Of a stretch of 64,000 nt of DNA, positions 17,638-27,900 are shown piece by piece; the stretch's first letter is position 1, and the number at the start of each line of letters is the position of its first letter. The notes beneath the pieces are model-generated. The model was not told the DNA's origin. It saw nothing but the letters and a program-made list of their open reading frames with translations, and did no database searches. Made by a program: the position numbers and the translations under genes. The stretch spans positions 54,833 through 118,832 of the forward strand of contig NZ_BAGC01000107.1 in NCBI RefSeq assembly GCF_000308655.1. The letters are read 5' to 3'. This DNA is from Nocardia niigatensis NBRC 100131. Its GTDB lineage: Bacteria; Actinomycetota; Actinomycetes; Mycobacteriales; Mycobacteriaceae.

Positions 17638-18339
17638 CTGCGACCCATCGATCTCGCCCGGGAACACGGTCTTTCCGCACAGGCCGTCCGCAACTACGAC
17701 GAGGCGGGCGTCCTCCCGCCCACCGAGCGCAGCGACACCGGCTACCGGCTCTACACGCCCCTGCACGCGCAGGCGCTACGCACCTTCCTGGCGCTGCGCC
17801 ACGGCCACGGCCATCAGCCGGCCACCGACATCATGCGCGCGATCAACCGCGGCGACACCGACGCCGCCTACCGGCTCGTCGACGCCACCCACCTCGCTCT
17901 GCACACCGAACGCACGACCCGTACCGAGGTCGCCCGGGCCCTGCGCAGCCTGTCCGCTCCGGTCCCCGCGGCTGCCACCGGCCCGCCGCTGACAGTGGGC
18001 GAACTCGCCCGCCGCCTCGGTGTGCACCCGGCGACTCTGCGCAGCTGGGAGACCGAAGGCATCCTGCGCCCCGATCGCGACCGCGCCACCGGCTACCGCC
18101 GCTACGGCCCGGACTGCGTCCGCGACGCCGAGATCGCCCGGCAGCTGCGCCGCGGCAACTACCAGCTGTCCCGGATCACCCAATTCCTCGACGCTCTCCG
18201 CACGGCGGGCGACACGGACGCCCTGACGGTGTTCCTCGATGCCTGGCAGCAGCGCCTCACCGCCCGCAGTCGTGAGCTCCTCACCGGCGCAGCCCAACTC
18301 GACATCTATCTCGGTCTGCTCGAACAGACCAGGTTCTGA
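17638..18339 (+). CDS. TioE-family MerR-type regulator with CTG start
   Basis: The protein carries two MerR-like DNA-binding units. The first covers residues 1-70 (IDLAREHGLSAQAVRNYDEAG), the second about 120-190 (LTVGELARRLGVHPATLRSW), and both end in GYR-x-Y. This duplicated layout is typical of TioE-family regulators. Homologues start with M-R-P-I/V-D-L; here that first codon is CTG (17638), preceded by GGAGG six bases upstream. There is no ATG, GTG or TTG in frame between the stop at 17578 and this point. So either CTG is the real start or an ATG has mutated. It is divergent from the esterase gene. Confidence 0.75.
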   Translation: MRPIDLAREHGLSAQAVRNYDEAGVLPPTERSDTGYRLYTPLHAQALRTFLALRHGHGHQPATDIMRAINRGDTDAAYRLVDATHLALHTERTTRTEVARALRSLSAPVPAAATGPPLTVGELARRLGVHPATLRSWETEGILRPDRDRATGYRRYGPDCVRDAEIARQLRRGNYQLSRITQFLDALRTAGDTDALTVFLDAWQQRLTARSRELLTGAAQLDIYLGLLEQTRF

Positions 18340-18583
18340 GGTAGTTCGGGATCGTTGGTGGCTATGTTCCCGGGGGACAAGGACTTTCGGCCGTAATGGA
18401 ATCGCGCGGCACCGGGCATGCTCGACGGCACCGATCGGAGCACGGACGCATCGTCCGAGGGAGCGGAAGGAGGTGGTCTACCGGACGAATCCGACACAGC
18501 GGTGACCCCACGCCCCCGTTGACGCACCCTCGGTGTTATCAGACGTCCGCTTCAACGGGGGCAACCGCTCGCCGGGACCGCGG

Positions 18584-19214
18584 TCAGGGCAGCGGCGCGG
18601 TCCAGAGGACGCGAGTACCACCGGATTCGCCCGGCGGCCAGCGCCCGCACCACCACCTCGTCGTCCTCGGTGAACTCCTGGCCGTTCACCTTCTCGGCGA
18701 GATAGAGACTGCCGAACACCTCGTCGCGCACCTTGACCGGGACGCCCAGGAAACTGTGCATGGGCGGGTTGTGCTGCGGGAACCCGATCGAGGCCGGATG
18801 GAGGGAGAGATCCTTCAGCCGCAGCGGTTTCCGCTGCTCGATGAGCAGGCCCAGCACTCCGCACCCGTGTGGCGGGTCGCCGATGAGCACTCGGGTGTGA
18901 TCGTCGATCCCCTCGTAGACGAACTCCGAGAGGTTGTCACCGCTGCTGCGCGTCTCCCGCACGCCCAGCGCGCCGTAACGCGCATCGACCAGTTCGATGG
19001 CGGTGTGCACGATGGTGCGCAGCGTCTCGTCCAGATCCAGGCTCGAGGTGATGACCAGCATCGCGTCGATGAGCCGGTCCACCCGGTCGTGCACATCGAC
19101 CACTTGCGCGATGCGATCCTGTACCTCGGCGAGGAGTTCACGCAGCCGCCACTGGGACAGGGCTTCCACCATCGGAGTTCTGTCACCCGAAAAGGGCACT
19201 ACACCGCCCGACAT
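18584..19214 (-). pseudogene. DevS/DosS-like histidine kinase remnant with internal deletion
   Basis: From ATG 19214 the first ~190 residues match the N-terminus of DevS/DosT-type kinases, including a helical lead and one GAF domain with LVDARYGALGV and SFLGVPVKVRDEVFGSLYL. After VVVRALAAG the sequence departs. In a second frame the same DNA reads GESGGTRVLWTAPLP and a stop (18586-18584), which looks like the extreme C-terminus of a NarL-type kinase. The second GAF, the HisKA_3 and ATPase domains are missing, about 1.1 kb. Reading on in the first frame gives a 239-residue GAF-only protein ending at 18552, which might be expressed but would be inactive as a kinase. Confidence 0.7.
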
Positions 19215-19309
19215 GCGGGGGATTCTTCCACCGCGGTGATTCGGCGCGCGACCAAAGCGCGAACATCCCAAGCGGTTCGGGAAGCGACCGCCGCGGGCTT
19301 GCCGAAACG

Positions 19310-19711
19310 TCAGGGCTGGAGGGGTTTCCGGCGCGGGACGACGCGGCGCCGGCTGATGCGCCAGCCGGACTCGGTGCGCAGGACGGTGTCCTCGTAGATG
19401 ACGCTCGCGGTGGTGCCGGCAGTCTCGACCGCGAGCCCCTTCGACAGCGCCTGCACGGTATCGGACGTGACCGGCGAGACAACGATATTGGTGACGTGAT
19501 GTCCGAGCGGATTGCCGTCGCCCAGTTGAAGCGCCATATCGCGCAGGGCATCCCGGCCGATCACGACGCCCGCACCGTAGGCGGTCAGGTCGTAGGCGAT
19601 GTCGTCGGTGAAGATCTCGTCGAAGTGGTCGAAAGCACCGGCGTCGCTGAGATGTCCATGCAGGGCGAGCAATTCGTGGATGGCCAGGCGATCGGCCGTG
19701 GAGATCGGCAT
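19310..19711 (-). CDS. SnoaL-like / NTF2-fold protein
   Basis: This 133-residue protein has the small cone-shaped NTF2-like fold pattern: ADRLAIHELLALHGHLSDAG, then FDEIFTDDIAYDLTAYG and a C-terminal strand WRISRRRVVPR. Such proteins are often cyclases, dehydratases or hydratases, or non-catalytic binding proteins. I use ATG 19711 (MPISTADR), as the longer open frame upstream is basic and Pro-rich. It lies between the devS remnant and a TetR gene, with no clear operon. Confidence 0.75.
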   Translation of the reverse strand: MPISTADRLAIHELLALHGHLSDAGAFDHFDEIFTDDIAYDLTAYGAGVVIGRDALRDMALQLGDGNPLGHHVTNIVVSPVTSDTVQALSKGLAVETAGTTASVIYEDTVLRTESGWRISRRRVVPRRKPLQP

Positions 19712-19763
19712 GGAACCCAGTGATACGCGGCCGGGGCCGCGATCGCCAGTCCTTTTCCGCGGC

Positions 19764-20342
19764 TCAGGACAGCGAGAGCGCGGCAGCCGTGAAACGCCAA
19801 AGCCGTTCGGCGGCAAGGTCGACCGCTGGCCGCGGATGGACGCGCAACTGCTGGCCGATGCCGTGACGCAGGCCGCCGATCACATACGCGCCCGCGCTGT
19901 CGGGGTCGAGATCGGCGGGGATCTCGCCGGTGGCCTGCCCGCGCCGGATGTTGGCGGCGGCCGCGTCGCCGAGATTGCGGATGTAGACGGCCTCGATCTC
20001 GGTCAGGCCCGGATCGGGTGCGGCCCGGTTGAGCAGCAGTGCCGCGAGTGGGTGCTCGAAGTGGAAGGCCACGAAACAATGCGTTCGGGCGCGCTCGCGG
20101 GTGGCCCAGTCGCCGTCGGCGGGCAGCCGGTCATCGGCGATGGCGTGGCTCAGGCCCTCGTAGAAGTCGTCCCAGATGGCCGCCAGCAGACCGACTTTGG
20201 AGCCGAAATGGTGGTACAGCGCGCCGGTGCTCAAACCGGTGCGGCGGGTCAGCGCGCTCAGCTCCAAGGTGCCGTTGGCATGGACCAGTTCGTCGCGGGC
20301 CGCGTCCAGAAGTTGTTGACGTCCGATCGGTGCTCGTGCCAC
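19764..20342 (-). CDS. TetR-family regulator of the adjacent PhyH-type dioxygenase
   Basis: This 192-residue protein has an N-terminal TetR helix-turn-helix (LELSALTRRTGLSTGALYHHF) and a C-terminal domain with long helices. The start is GTG 20342. It is divergent from the PhyH-family gene at 20385, with only 42 bases between the two starts, and an 18-bp near-perfect palindrome fills that gap. One dimer would block both promoters, so the dioxygenase is the obvious target. Confidence 0.88.
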   Translation of the reverse strand: MARAPIGRQQLLDAARDELVHANGTLELSALTRRTGLSTGALYHHFGSKVGLLAAIWDDFYEGLSHAIADDRLPADGDWATRERARTHCFVAFHFEHPLAALLLNRAAPDPGLTEIEAVYIRNLGDAAAANIRRGQATGEIPADLDPDSAGAYVIGGLRHGIGQQLRVHPRPAVDLAAERLWRFTAAALSLS

Positions 20343-20351
20343 AGTCGAAGA

Positions 20352-20369
20352 ATAACAGAACTCAGTTAT
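20352..20369. promoter_or_regulatory. 18-bp palindrome, probable TetR operator
   Basis: ATAACAGAACTCAGTTAT is symmetric at 7 of 9 base pairs, with ATAAC/GTTAT outer arms. It sits in the 42-base gap between the divergent TetR and PhyH-family genes and overlaps both leader regions. Confidence 0.7.
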
Positions 20370-20384
20370 GTAAAGGATGGCGGG

Positions 20385-21242
20385 ATGAGCGCGAAGGTGA
20401 CGTCACTGCGTGATCTGGACGGCGATCTGGCCGGGACATACCGGCGCACCGAGAGCAGCGGCGCCGGCGTCGACCCGGCGGTGGTCGAGGCCGATCTGGC
20501 GGCGGTGGCGCGAGACGGCTACGTGATCCTGCCCGACCTGCTGACCCCGGCCGAGCTCGACGAGATCCGGGAAAGCGTTGCGCCACTGCTGGGTCGGAGC
20601 GGGCGGAACAATTTCGAGGGGCACTCGACGCAGCGCATCTACAGCGTGCTGAACAAGACCCGCTCCTGCGACCGCATCGCCGACCACCCGCGCGTGCTGG
20701 CCCTGCTGGACCGGATGTTCATGCCGAACTACCTGCTGTCGATGCTCCAGGTGATCAATATCCTGCCCGGCGAGCAGGCGCAGATGCTGCACACCGACGA
20801 CGGCTTCTATCCGCTGCCGCGGCCGCGAAAGGGGTTGGGGGCGGCCACCATCTGGGCCATCGACGACTTCACCGCGGACAACGGCGCGACCGACATCATT
20901 CCCGGGAGCCATCTGTGGGGTGACCGGCTGCCGGAGGAGTCCGACCGCCGTGAACCCGTGGTGATGCGGGCGGGTAGCTGTGTCTTCTTCCCCGGCACGC
21001 TGTGGCATGGCGGCGGCGCGAATCGTTCCGACGAGCCGCGCCTGGCGCTCACCGCTCAATACTGCGAACCGTGGCTGCGCCCGCAGGAGGCGTTCACGCT
21101 CTCCATGACTCGCGACACCGTGCGCGCGGTGTCGGAGGACATTCGCCGGATGCTCGGGTACAGCATCCACCCGCCCTTCATCGGACAGGTCGACGGCGTG
21201 CACCCCAAGCGGCTCCTGGAACCGGGCGCACCCGCCCTGTAG
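20385..21242 (+). CDS. phytanoyl-CoA dioxygenase (PhyH)-family protein
   Basis: This 285-residue Fe(II)/2-oxoglutarate oxygenase has the iron ligands His136-x-Asp138 (MLHTDDGF) and distal His208 (FFPGTLWHGG), with Arg about ten residues on for the 2-oxoglutarate carboxylate. The family hydroxylates fatty acyl-CoAs or specialised metabolites; the substrate cannot be read here. ATG 20385 has AAGGA upstream. The divergent TetR gene and the shared palindrome show that it is regulated on its own. Confidence 0.88.
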   Translation: MSAKVTSLRDLDGDLAGTYRRTESSGAGVDPAVVEADLAAVARDGYVILPDLLTPAELDEIRESVAPLLGRSGRNNFEGHSTQRIYSVLNKTRSCDRIADHPRVLALLDRMFMPNYLLSMLQVINILPGEQAQMLHTDDGFYPLPRPRKGLGAATIWAIDDFTADNGATDIIPGSHLWGDRLPEESDRREPVVMRAGSCVFFPGTLWHGGGANRSDEPRLALTAQYCEPWLRPQEAFTLSMTRDTVRAVSEDIRRMLGYSIHPPFIGQVDGVHPKRLLEPGAPAL

Positions 21243-21245
21243 TGC

Positions 21246-21410
21246 TCAGCTCGCCAGTTCATGGGCCAGCAGCACGGCGGCCTTCATATCCGGCGCGTAC
21301 CCGACGCGCCACTGCAACCGGTCGATCGGCGTCACCGAGACCCGGTACCGATCATCGACCCGCTCGAACTTGACGATGACCCGCTCGCTCAGTGGGGGGT
21401 GCGTCTTCAT
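21246..21410 (-). CDS. small hypothetical protein (54 residues)
   Basis: A 54-residue frame runs from ATG 21410, which has a strong ribosome site (AGGAGAAGTC-ATG), to a TGA at 21248-21246. The protein is charged and soluble, with VIVKFERVDDRYRVSVTPID, which suggests a small beta-sheet, followed by a helix ending in AHELAS. I do not recognise a family. It converges on the PhyH gene, with 3 bases between the stops. Confidence 0.6.
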   Translation of the reverse strand: MKTHPPLSERVIVKFERVDDRYRVSVTPIDRLQWRVGYAPDMKAAVLLAHELAS

Positions 21411-21655
21411 GACTTCTCCTGACCCTGAAATGGCGCCCGAGATGACGGATGAGAATTCGCGAGGTAAGAGCGGGAATCTGCCGGCTATTCAATAACTGTA
21501 GAAAAACTGAGCCCCGCAAGATACGGGCAATTGTCACATTCTGGACGCACTCTCGAGCATCTCGCGACCACAGCCATCGCAGCTGCCGACAAGGTGACCC
21601 GCGAGGGCCGCGGGCGCACCGGGACGTGGCCGCGGCTTCGCCGGCAGGGAATGCG

Positions 21656-23308
21656 CTAGTTGGCGCGGCGACGGCGAGAAGTGCTGTCGCCGCGCGTGGA
21701 TGCGGTCCGGCCGGACGCGCCGCGGGTGCGCGTTTCGGCGTGGTCTCCCTGCCGCGCACCGGCTGCGCCGCGGCGCTCGGTCCGGGTGCGAGCGGCGGGC
21801 TTGTCGTCGCGGGCGGAACCGGCGCGCGGGTTGTGGCCGTTCGCCGCGGCAGTGGCCGACGTGCGGGACTTCCCGCCGGTGCGGCCGCCCGCGCGGCGCG
21901 CAGGCCGGGCGTCGGTGGCGCTATCGGGCTTCCTGGCCGCGGGACGGTCGGGGGTGCGCGCATCGTCGATGCTCTGCGCGCCCTGCCGGCGGCGGTTCCG
22001 GGGTGCGGACTGCTTCGCGTCGGCCGCGGCCGGGCGAGTCCGCTTCTTGGGCTGGCGAGCGCCGCGGGCGGGGGTGGCCGAGGTGTCCACGCGGTGCTGC
22101 GCGGTGGTCTCGGGCGCGGGAATGGCGACCAGCGGGGCCACCTCGCCGACCAGCTCGGTGACCGCGGGCGAGTCGGGGGTGACCGGCTGCGGGGTGGCGT
22201 CGATCTTGGCCTTGCGCATGAGGGCGGCGAGGTCGGAGCGCTGATCGGGGAGGACCAGGGTGATCACGTCGCCGTGGTTGCCGGCGCGGGCGGTGCGACC
22301 CGAGCGGTGCAGGTAGGCCTTGTGCTCGGCGGGCGGGTCCACGTGCACCACCAGCTCGACGCCGTCGACGTGGACGCCGCGGGCCGCGACATCGGTGGCG
22401 ACCAGGACCTTCGCGGCGCCGGCGGCGAACGCGGCGAGGTTGCGATCACGGGCGGGCTGGGTGAGATTGCCGTGCAGGTCCACGGCCGGGATGCCGGCGG
22501 TGGTGAGCTGCTTGGCCAGCTTGCGGGCCTGGTGTTTGGTGCGGGTGAACAGGATTCGGCGCTCGGACCCGGAGGCGAGACGGTGCACGACCGCGCGCTT
22601 GGCCTCCATGGTCGGCACTTCGAACACGTGGTGGGTCATGGCGGCGACCGGCGAATTCGCTTCGTCGACAGCATGTTTCACAGCATCCGGGAGGAACCGC
22701 TTGACGAGCTTGTCGACGCCGTTGTCCAGGGTGGCCGAGAACAGCAGGCGCTGACCGTCATCTGGCGTGGCGGCCAGAATGCGGGTGACGCCGGGCAGGA
22801 AGCCCAGGTCGGCCATGTGGTCGGCCTCGTCGATGATGGTGATCTCGACCGAGTCCAGGCTGATCAGGCCCTGCCGCATGAGGTCCTCGAGGCGGCCCGG
22901 GCAGGCGATGACGATATCCACGCCGCGCTTCAGCGCCTGCACCTGCCGATGCTGGGAGACGCCGCCGAAGATGGTGGTCACCGACATGCGGTAGGCGGCC
23001 GCCAGTGGCTCCAGCGTGGCCGCGATCTGGGTCGCCAGTTCACGGGTGGGTGCGAGCACCAGCCCGGCGGGGTGATTCGGCGCACACCGCTGCGCGCGCT
23101 CGCCGAGGCGATCCACCATCGGAATGGAGAACGCCAGGGTCTTTCCGCTGCCGGTCTTTCCGCGCCCGAGCACATCGCGCCCGGCCAGCGAATCGGGCAG
23201 GGTGCCGGCCTGGATGGGGAATGGTTCAGTTATGCCGGCGTTGGTGAGCGCACGGACCAGGGGGTCGCGGACGCCGAGCGCGGTAAAGGAAGCAGGGGCA
23301 GAAGTCAT
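21656..23308 (-). CDS. DEAD-box ATP-dependent RNA helicase
   Basis: This 550-residue helicase has the Q motif (PFPIQAGTLP), Walker A GRGKTGSGKT (Lys56), PTREL, the DEAD motif as IDEADHMADLGF, SAT, and the HRSGRTARAG motif of domain 2. After about residue 390 the tail is long, basic and low in complexity (Arg/Ala/Pro/Thr repeats), like the RNA-binding tails of actinobacterial RhlE/DeaD-like helicases. Such enzymes remodel rRNA and mRNA during ribosome assembly and cold shock. The start is ATG 23308. The 238-base upstream region could hold a regulatory leader, but I see no defined motif. Confidence 0.93.
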   Translation of the reverse strand: MTSAPASFTALGVRDPLVRALTNAGITEPFPIQAGTLPDSLAGRDVLGRGKTGSGKTLAFSIPMVDRLGERAQRCAPNHPAGLVLAPTRELATQIAATLEPLAAAYRMSVTTIFGGVSQHRQVQALKRGVDIVIACPGRLEDLMRQGLISLDSVEITIIDEADHMADLGFLPGVTRILAATPDDGQRLLFSATLDNGVDKLVKRFLPDAVKHAVDEANSPVAAMTHHVFEVPTMEAKRAVVHRLASGSERRILFTRTKHQARKLAKQLTTAGIPAVDLHGNLTQPARDRNLAAFAAGAAKVLVATDVAARGVHVDGVELVVHVDPPAEHKAYLHRSGRTARAGNHGDVITLVLPDQRSDLAALMRKAKIDATPQPVTPDSPAVTELVGEVAPLVAIPAPETTAQHRVDTSATPARGARQPKKRTRPAAADAKQSAPRNRRRQGAQSIDDARTPDRPAARKPDSATDARPARRAGGRTGGKSRTSATAAANGHNPRAGSARDDKPAARTRTERRGAAGARQGDHAETRTRGASGRTASTRGDSTSRRRRAN

Positions 23309-23546
23309 CGGTGTTGCAGTGCCTTTCGGGCATCGGGTGTGTGCCCGAGCCGTGCTGCGGATATTTGGGTCCGCGCCGAGGGCACAAGGTGGCGAGATTG
23401 CCAGCGGGCAAAATCGATCGCCGTAAGGAAAGCTAAGCCGCGCAGTGGGGGCTGCTTGGAAGTTCGAAGCGATCTACGACGCGGGTGTGACCGTGCGTTT
23501 GTCTGGGCCCGGCACATCCATGATCAACAACGTGTTCGCTGGGAGT

Positions 23547-24902
23547 CTACCCGGTCCCGGAACTGGCCTCGAACGCGGGGAGCGCGGGCAGTTGGGGCAG
23601 GGGCGGGGCGTGCAGCCAGCTGTCCCACAGTGATCGCAGTGACCCGGTGCTGTAATGCCCGGCCAGGTCGGTGAATTCGTCGGTGCTGACGGTGGCGTGG
23701 CGATATCGGGCGGTCCAGGCACGCAACAGATCGAAGAAGGCGGGATCGCCGAGTGTGAGCCGCAACGCATGCAGGGTCAGCGCACCCCGCTTGTAGACGC
23801 GGTCGTCGAACATGAGGTCCGTTCCCGGATCGGCGAGCAGCAGGTCTTGTGGCAGTCGCACCAGATTGCGGTGCGCGGTGCGGGCCAGTTGGTCCGCGCT
23901 CGGCCCGCCGGCCGCCTCGGACCAGATCCATTCCGCGTAACAGGCGAAGCCCTCGTGCAGCCAGATGTCGCGCCACTGCCCGATGGTCAGGCTGTTGCCG
24001 AACCACTGGTGTGCCAGCTCGTGCGCGACCAGCCGCTCGGAGCCGCGCCGCCCGTCGCAGTGATTCGCCCCGAACACCGAAATGCCCTGTGCCTCAACGG
24101 GAATCTCGAGATCGTCGTCGGTGACCACCACCGTGTACGCCTCGAACGGGTATGGCCCGAACCGGTCGGTGAAGACCTCCATCATCTGCGGCTGCCGCGC
24201 GAAGTCGTGCTCGAAGGCGGCGCGCAGCCGCGGCGGCAGCACCGCTTGCATGGGCACCGTGCCGCGCGGCGCCTCGACCCGCTGCTTGCGGTACTGGCCG
24301 ATCTGGATGGTGGCCAGATAGGAGGCCATCGGCTCGGGCTGCTCGTACACCCAGGTGGTCTGGCTGGCCTTGGTCTGCTTGCGCACCAGGGTGCCGTTGG
24401 CCTGCGCGTAGTACGGCGAGTCGGTGGTGATCGAAATCCGGTAGCTGGCCTTGGAACTCGGGTGATCGTCACACGGGAACCAGGAGGCCGCGCCATTGGG
24501 CTGACTGGCCACCAACGCGCCGTCGGTGAGCTCCTCCCACCCGACCTCGCCCCACGGCCCGCACACCGGCCGGGGCGGGCCCGCGTACTGCACGGTGAGC
24601 GCCAGCACGCCACCCGCCGGAATCCGATAGCGCGGCGTGATCACCAATTTGCCGCGCTGATGGGTGAATTTGGCGGGCTTGACGCCGTTCACGAACACCT
24701 TGGACACCGCCAGCGCCTGGGACAGGTCCAGCGCGAACCGATCTCGCACTCCGGTCGTGACCGCGGTGATGTCCGCGCGCCCGGCCAGCCGGTTACTGGC
24801 GACCTTGTACACCAGCTCCAGCTCGTAGCGGGAGACCCGGTAGCCGCGATTCCCGTTCTGCGGCAGGTATTCATCGATGGGGGCGTCGAGCCGGCCGGTC
24901 AT
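23547..24902 (-). CDS. M1-family zinc aminopeptidase
   Basis: This 451-residue M1 metallopeptidase has the zinc site HELAH (His294, Glu295, His298) and Glu317 18 residues on (WLHEGFACYAEW). The gluzincin exopeptidase motif appears as GISVFGAN rather than classic GAMEN. The protein is shorter than PepN because it lacks the large C-terminal helical domain. Its ATG overlaps the stop of the upstream peptide synthetase gene (ATGA), so the two are translationally coupled. In Streptomyces albulus an aminopeptidase degrades epsilon-poly-lysine, so this enzyme probably trims or detoxifies the polymer made by its partner. Confidence 0.9.
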   Translation of the reverse strand: MTGRLDAPIDEYLPQNGNRGYRVSRYELELVYKVASNRLAGRADITAVTTGVRDRFALDLSQALAVSKVFVNGVKPAKFTHQRGKLVITPRYRIPAGGVLALTVQYAGPPRPVCGPWGEVGWEELTDGALVASQPNGAASWFPCDDHPSSKASYRISITTDSPYYAQANGTLVRKQTKASQTTWVYEQPEPMASYLATIQIGQYRKQRVEAPRGTVPMQAVLPPRLRAAFEHDFARQPQMMEVFTDRFGPYPFEAYTVVVTDDDLEIPVEAQGISVFGANHCDGRRGSERLVAHELAHQWFGNSLTIGQWRDIWLHEGFACYAEWIWSEAAGGPSADQLARTAHRNLVRLPQDLLLADPGTDLMFDDRVYKRGALTLHALRLTLGDPAFFDLLRAWTARYRHATVSTDEFTDLAGHYSTGSLRSLWDSWLHAPPLPQLPALPAFEASSGTG

Positions 24903-27900
24903 CAGCGGCGTCCCTCCGGCCAGGGCGCGATCGGGTTGCCCCACCAGCGGGTGGACGGCGGCACGCTGTCGCCGCGCATGACGAGCGACGCGGGGCCGAT
25001 GGTCGCGCCCGCGCCGATCACGCTGGCGGGCAGGGCGACACAGTGCGGGCCGAGGGTGGCGCCCGCGCCGAGGGTGACCGTGTCCATGGCCATGATGCGG
25101 TCGTGGAACAGGTGGGTCTGCACCACGCAGCCGCGTTCGACGGTCGCGCCGTCACCGAGTGTCACCAGGTCAGCCTCCGGAAGCCAATAGGATTCGCACC
25201 ATACCCCGCGGCCGATGGTCGCGCCGAGTCCACGCAACCAGACATTCAGGACGGGTGTGCCGGTGGCGGCGCGCGCGAACCACGGCGCGGCGACATGCTC
25301 GACGAAGGTGTCGGCGACCTCGTTGCGCCACACGAACGAGCTCCACAGCGGATGCTCCTCGGTGCTGATCCGGCCCACCAGCAGCCATTTCGCGATCACC
25401 GAGGACGCGCCGGCGACCGCGCCCGCGGCCAGCAGCACCACACCGCTGAGCAGCGCGGCGGCCGGATGACCGAGGGTATGGGCCAGCCAGGCGAGGGCGA
25501 ACAGCACCCCGAGGCCGATGGCGAAGGTCACGAACACCGGGATCAGCCGGCAGGTCTCCACCACCGCGCGGGCCACGCGCAGCCGGAACGGCGGATCGAA
25601 GGTGCGCGCGGTGTCACCGGATTCGGCGGCGCGGCGCAGCCGGGTGGGCGGGCTGCCCAGCCACGATGACCCGGCCTTGGCCTTCGACGGCGCCGCGGAC
25701 AGCACGGCGACCAGGCCGTTCTTGGGCACCCGTCGCCCGGGCGCGGTCATGCCGGAATTGCCGAGGAAGGCGCGCTTGCCGACCTTGGCCTCGCCGATGC
25801 GCAGCCAGCCGCCGCCGAGTTCGTAACTCGCGACCATGGTGTCGTCGGCCAGGAACGCGCCGTCGGCGACGACGGTGAACTTCGGCAGCAGCAGGACCGT
25901 CGAAACCTCCACGCGCTTGCCGACCTTCGCGCCCAGCAGCCGCAGCCACACCGGAGTCAGCAGGCTCGCGTAGAGCGGGAACAGGAAGGTGCGCGCGGAA
26001 TCCAGCAGCCGTTCGGTGGCCCACGCCTGCCAGCCCTGGCGGCTGCGCACGGGGTGATGGCCCTCGGTGAGCCCGATGGCGAGCAGCCGCACGGCCACGA
26101 TGGTGACCGCCGCGTAGACGCCCAGCACCAGCAGCATGGCGACCGGCAGGATGGCGAAGCCGCGCCCGAATCCGGCTGCCAGCGTGCGGGTGTCGCGAAT
26201 CCACCAGGCGATCAGCAGGCCGCCGGTACCCAGCGCGAAGATCGGCACCGAGGCCAGCACCATGGAGGTGATGCCGAAGATCGCCACCCAGTGCGAGGCC
26301 CGCGCGGGCGTCTCGTCGGGCCAGCGGTGCTGTGCCCGGCCGACTTTCACGGCGGGGGAGCCCGCCCACTCCTGTTCGGCCTTCACCTTGCCAGCGACCG
26401 AGGATCCCGGCGCGATCTCGGCATTGCGGCCGATCTTGGTGCCGGGCAGCAGGATCGAGCGGGCGGCGACGACCGCGCCCGGCCCGATCTCGATGGGGCC
26501 GATGTGCACGAGGTCGCCGTCGATCCAGAAGCCGGACAGGTCCACCTCGGGTTCGACGCTGCAGCCGTCCCCGAGTTCCAGCATGCCGGTGACCGGCGGC
26601 AGCGTATGCAGGTCGACGCCCCGGCCCACCTTCGCGCCCAGCGCCCGCGCGAACGGCACCATCCACGGTGCGCCCGACAGGTTCTCGGCGCCGCTGGCCT
26701 CGGATAGTCGCACGGCCGTCCACAGCCGCAGATGCACCCACCCGCCACGCGGGTAGGTGCCGGCGGTCACCCCGCGCAACAGCAGCCGGGAACCCGCCAC
26801 GCACAGCGCCATCCGGCCGGGCGGGGAGATGAAGAGCAGGAACGCCACCGCCATCCACCACCACGACAGGTGCGGCAGCCAGGGCAGCGAGCCCGACCAG
26901 GCGGCGACATTGCCGACGATCGCCAGCCAGGTCAGCCATTGCAGGCCGGTCAGGGTGGTGAGCGGAATCGTGGCCAGCACCTGGAACAACTGCGCCGACC
27001 GCGGGACCGGCCGGACCGTGCGCTCCTCGACCGCGGCGGTCGGTTCGGAACTGTCGAGCAGGGCGGCCAGCGCGCCCAGGCGCGGATGGTCGTAGAGGTC
27101 GGCGACGGCGATGCGCGGATTGCGTTCGCGCAGCGCGGCCACCAGCTGGGCCGCGGCGAGCGAGCCGCCGCCCAGATCGAAGAAGTCGGCGTTCGGGTCG
27201 GTGACCTCCGCGCCGAGAATCGAATCCCACAGTCCCGCGACCCACCGCTCGGTCTCGGACAGGCCGCCCTCGGGGGTGGCGGCGGTGGCCTTGGGCAGCG
27301 GCCAGGGCAGCGCGTCGCGGTCGACCTTGCCGGAGGTGCGGGTCGGCAGTTCCCCGACCACGGCCAGTCGCGGGACCAGCGGGGCCGGAAGCTGTTCGGC
27401 GAGAATGTTTCTCGCGGCGGTGAGGTCGTAGCCGGCGTCGGGTCCGGTCAGGTAGCCGACCAGGATCTTGTTGCCCGCCTTGGTGGTCCGGATCGCGGCC
27501 GCCGCTCCCGTGACGCCCGGCAGATGCTGCAGGGCGCTGTCGATCTCGCCGAGTTCGATGCGGCGGCCGCCGAGTTTGATCTGGTCGTCGGCGCGGCCGA
27601 GGAAGACCAGTCCCTCGCGGTCGTTGCGCACCAGATCGCCACTGCGGTAGGCGCGTTCCCAGCCGACCGACGGCAGCGGCGCGTACTTCTCGGCATCCTT
27701 GGCCGGGTCCAGATAGCGCGCCAGGCCGACGCCGCCGATCACCAGTTCACCGGATTCGCCCTCGCCCACCGGATTTCCGGCCGCGTCGATGACGGTCAGG
27801 TCCCAGCCGTCCAGCGGCAACCCGATGCGGATGGGGAAGCCGCCGTCGAGCAGCGCGGCGCAGGCCACGACGGTGGCCTCGGTGGGGCCGTAGGTGTTCC

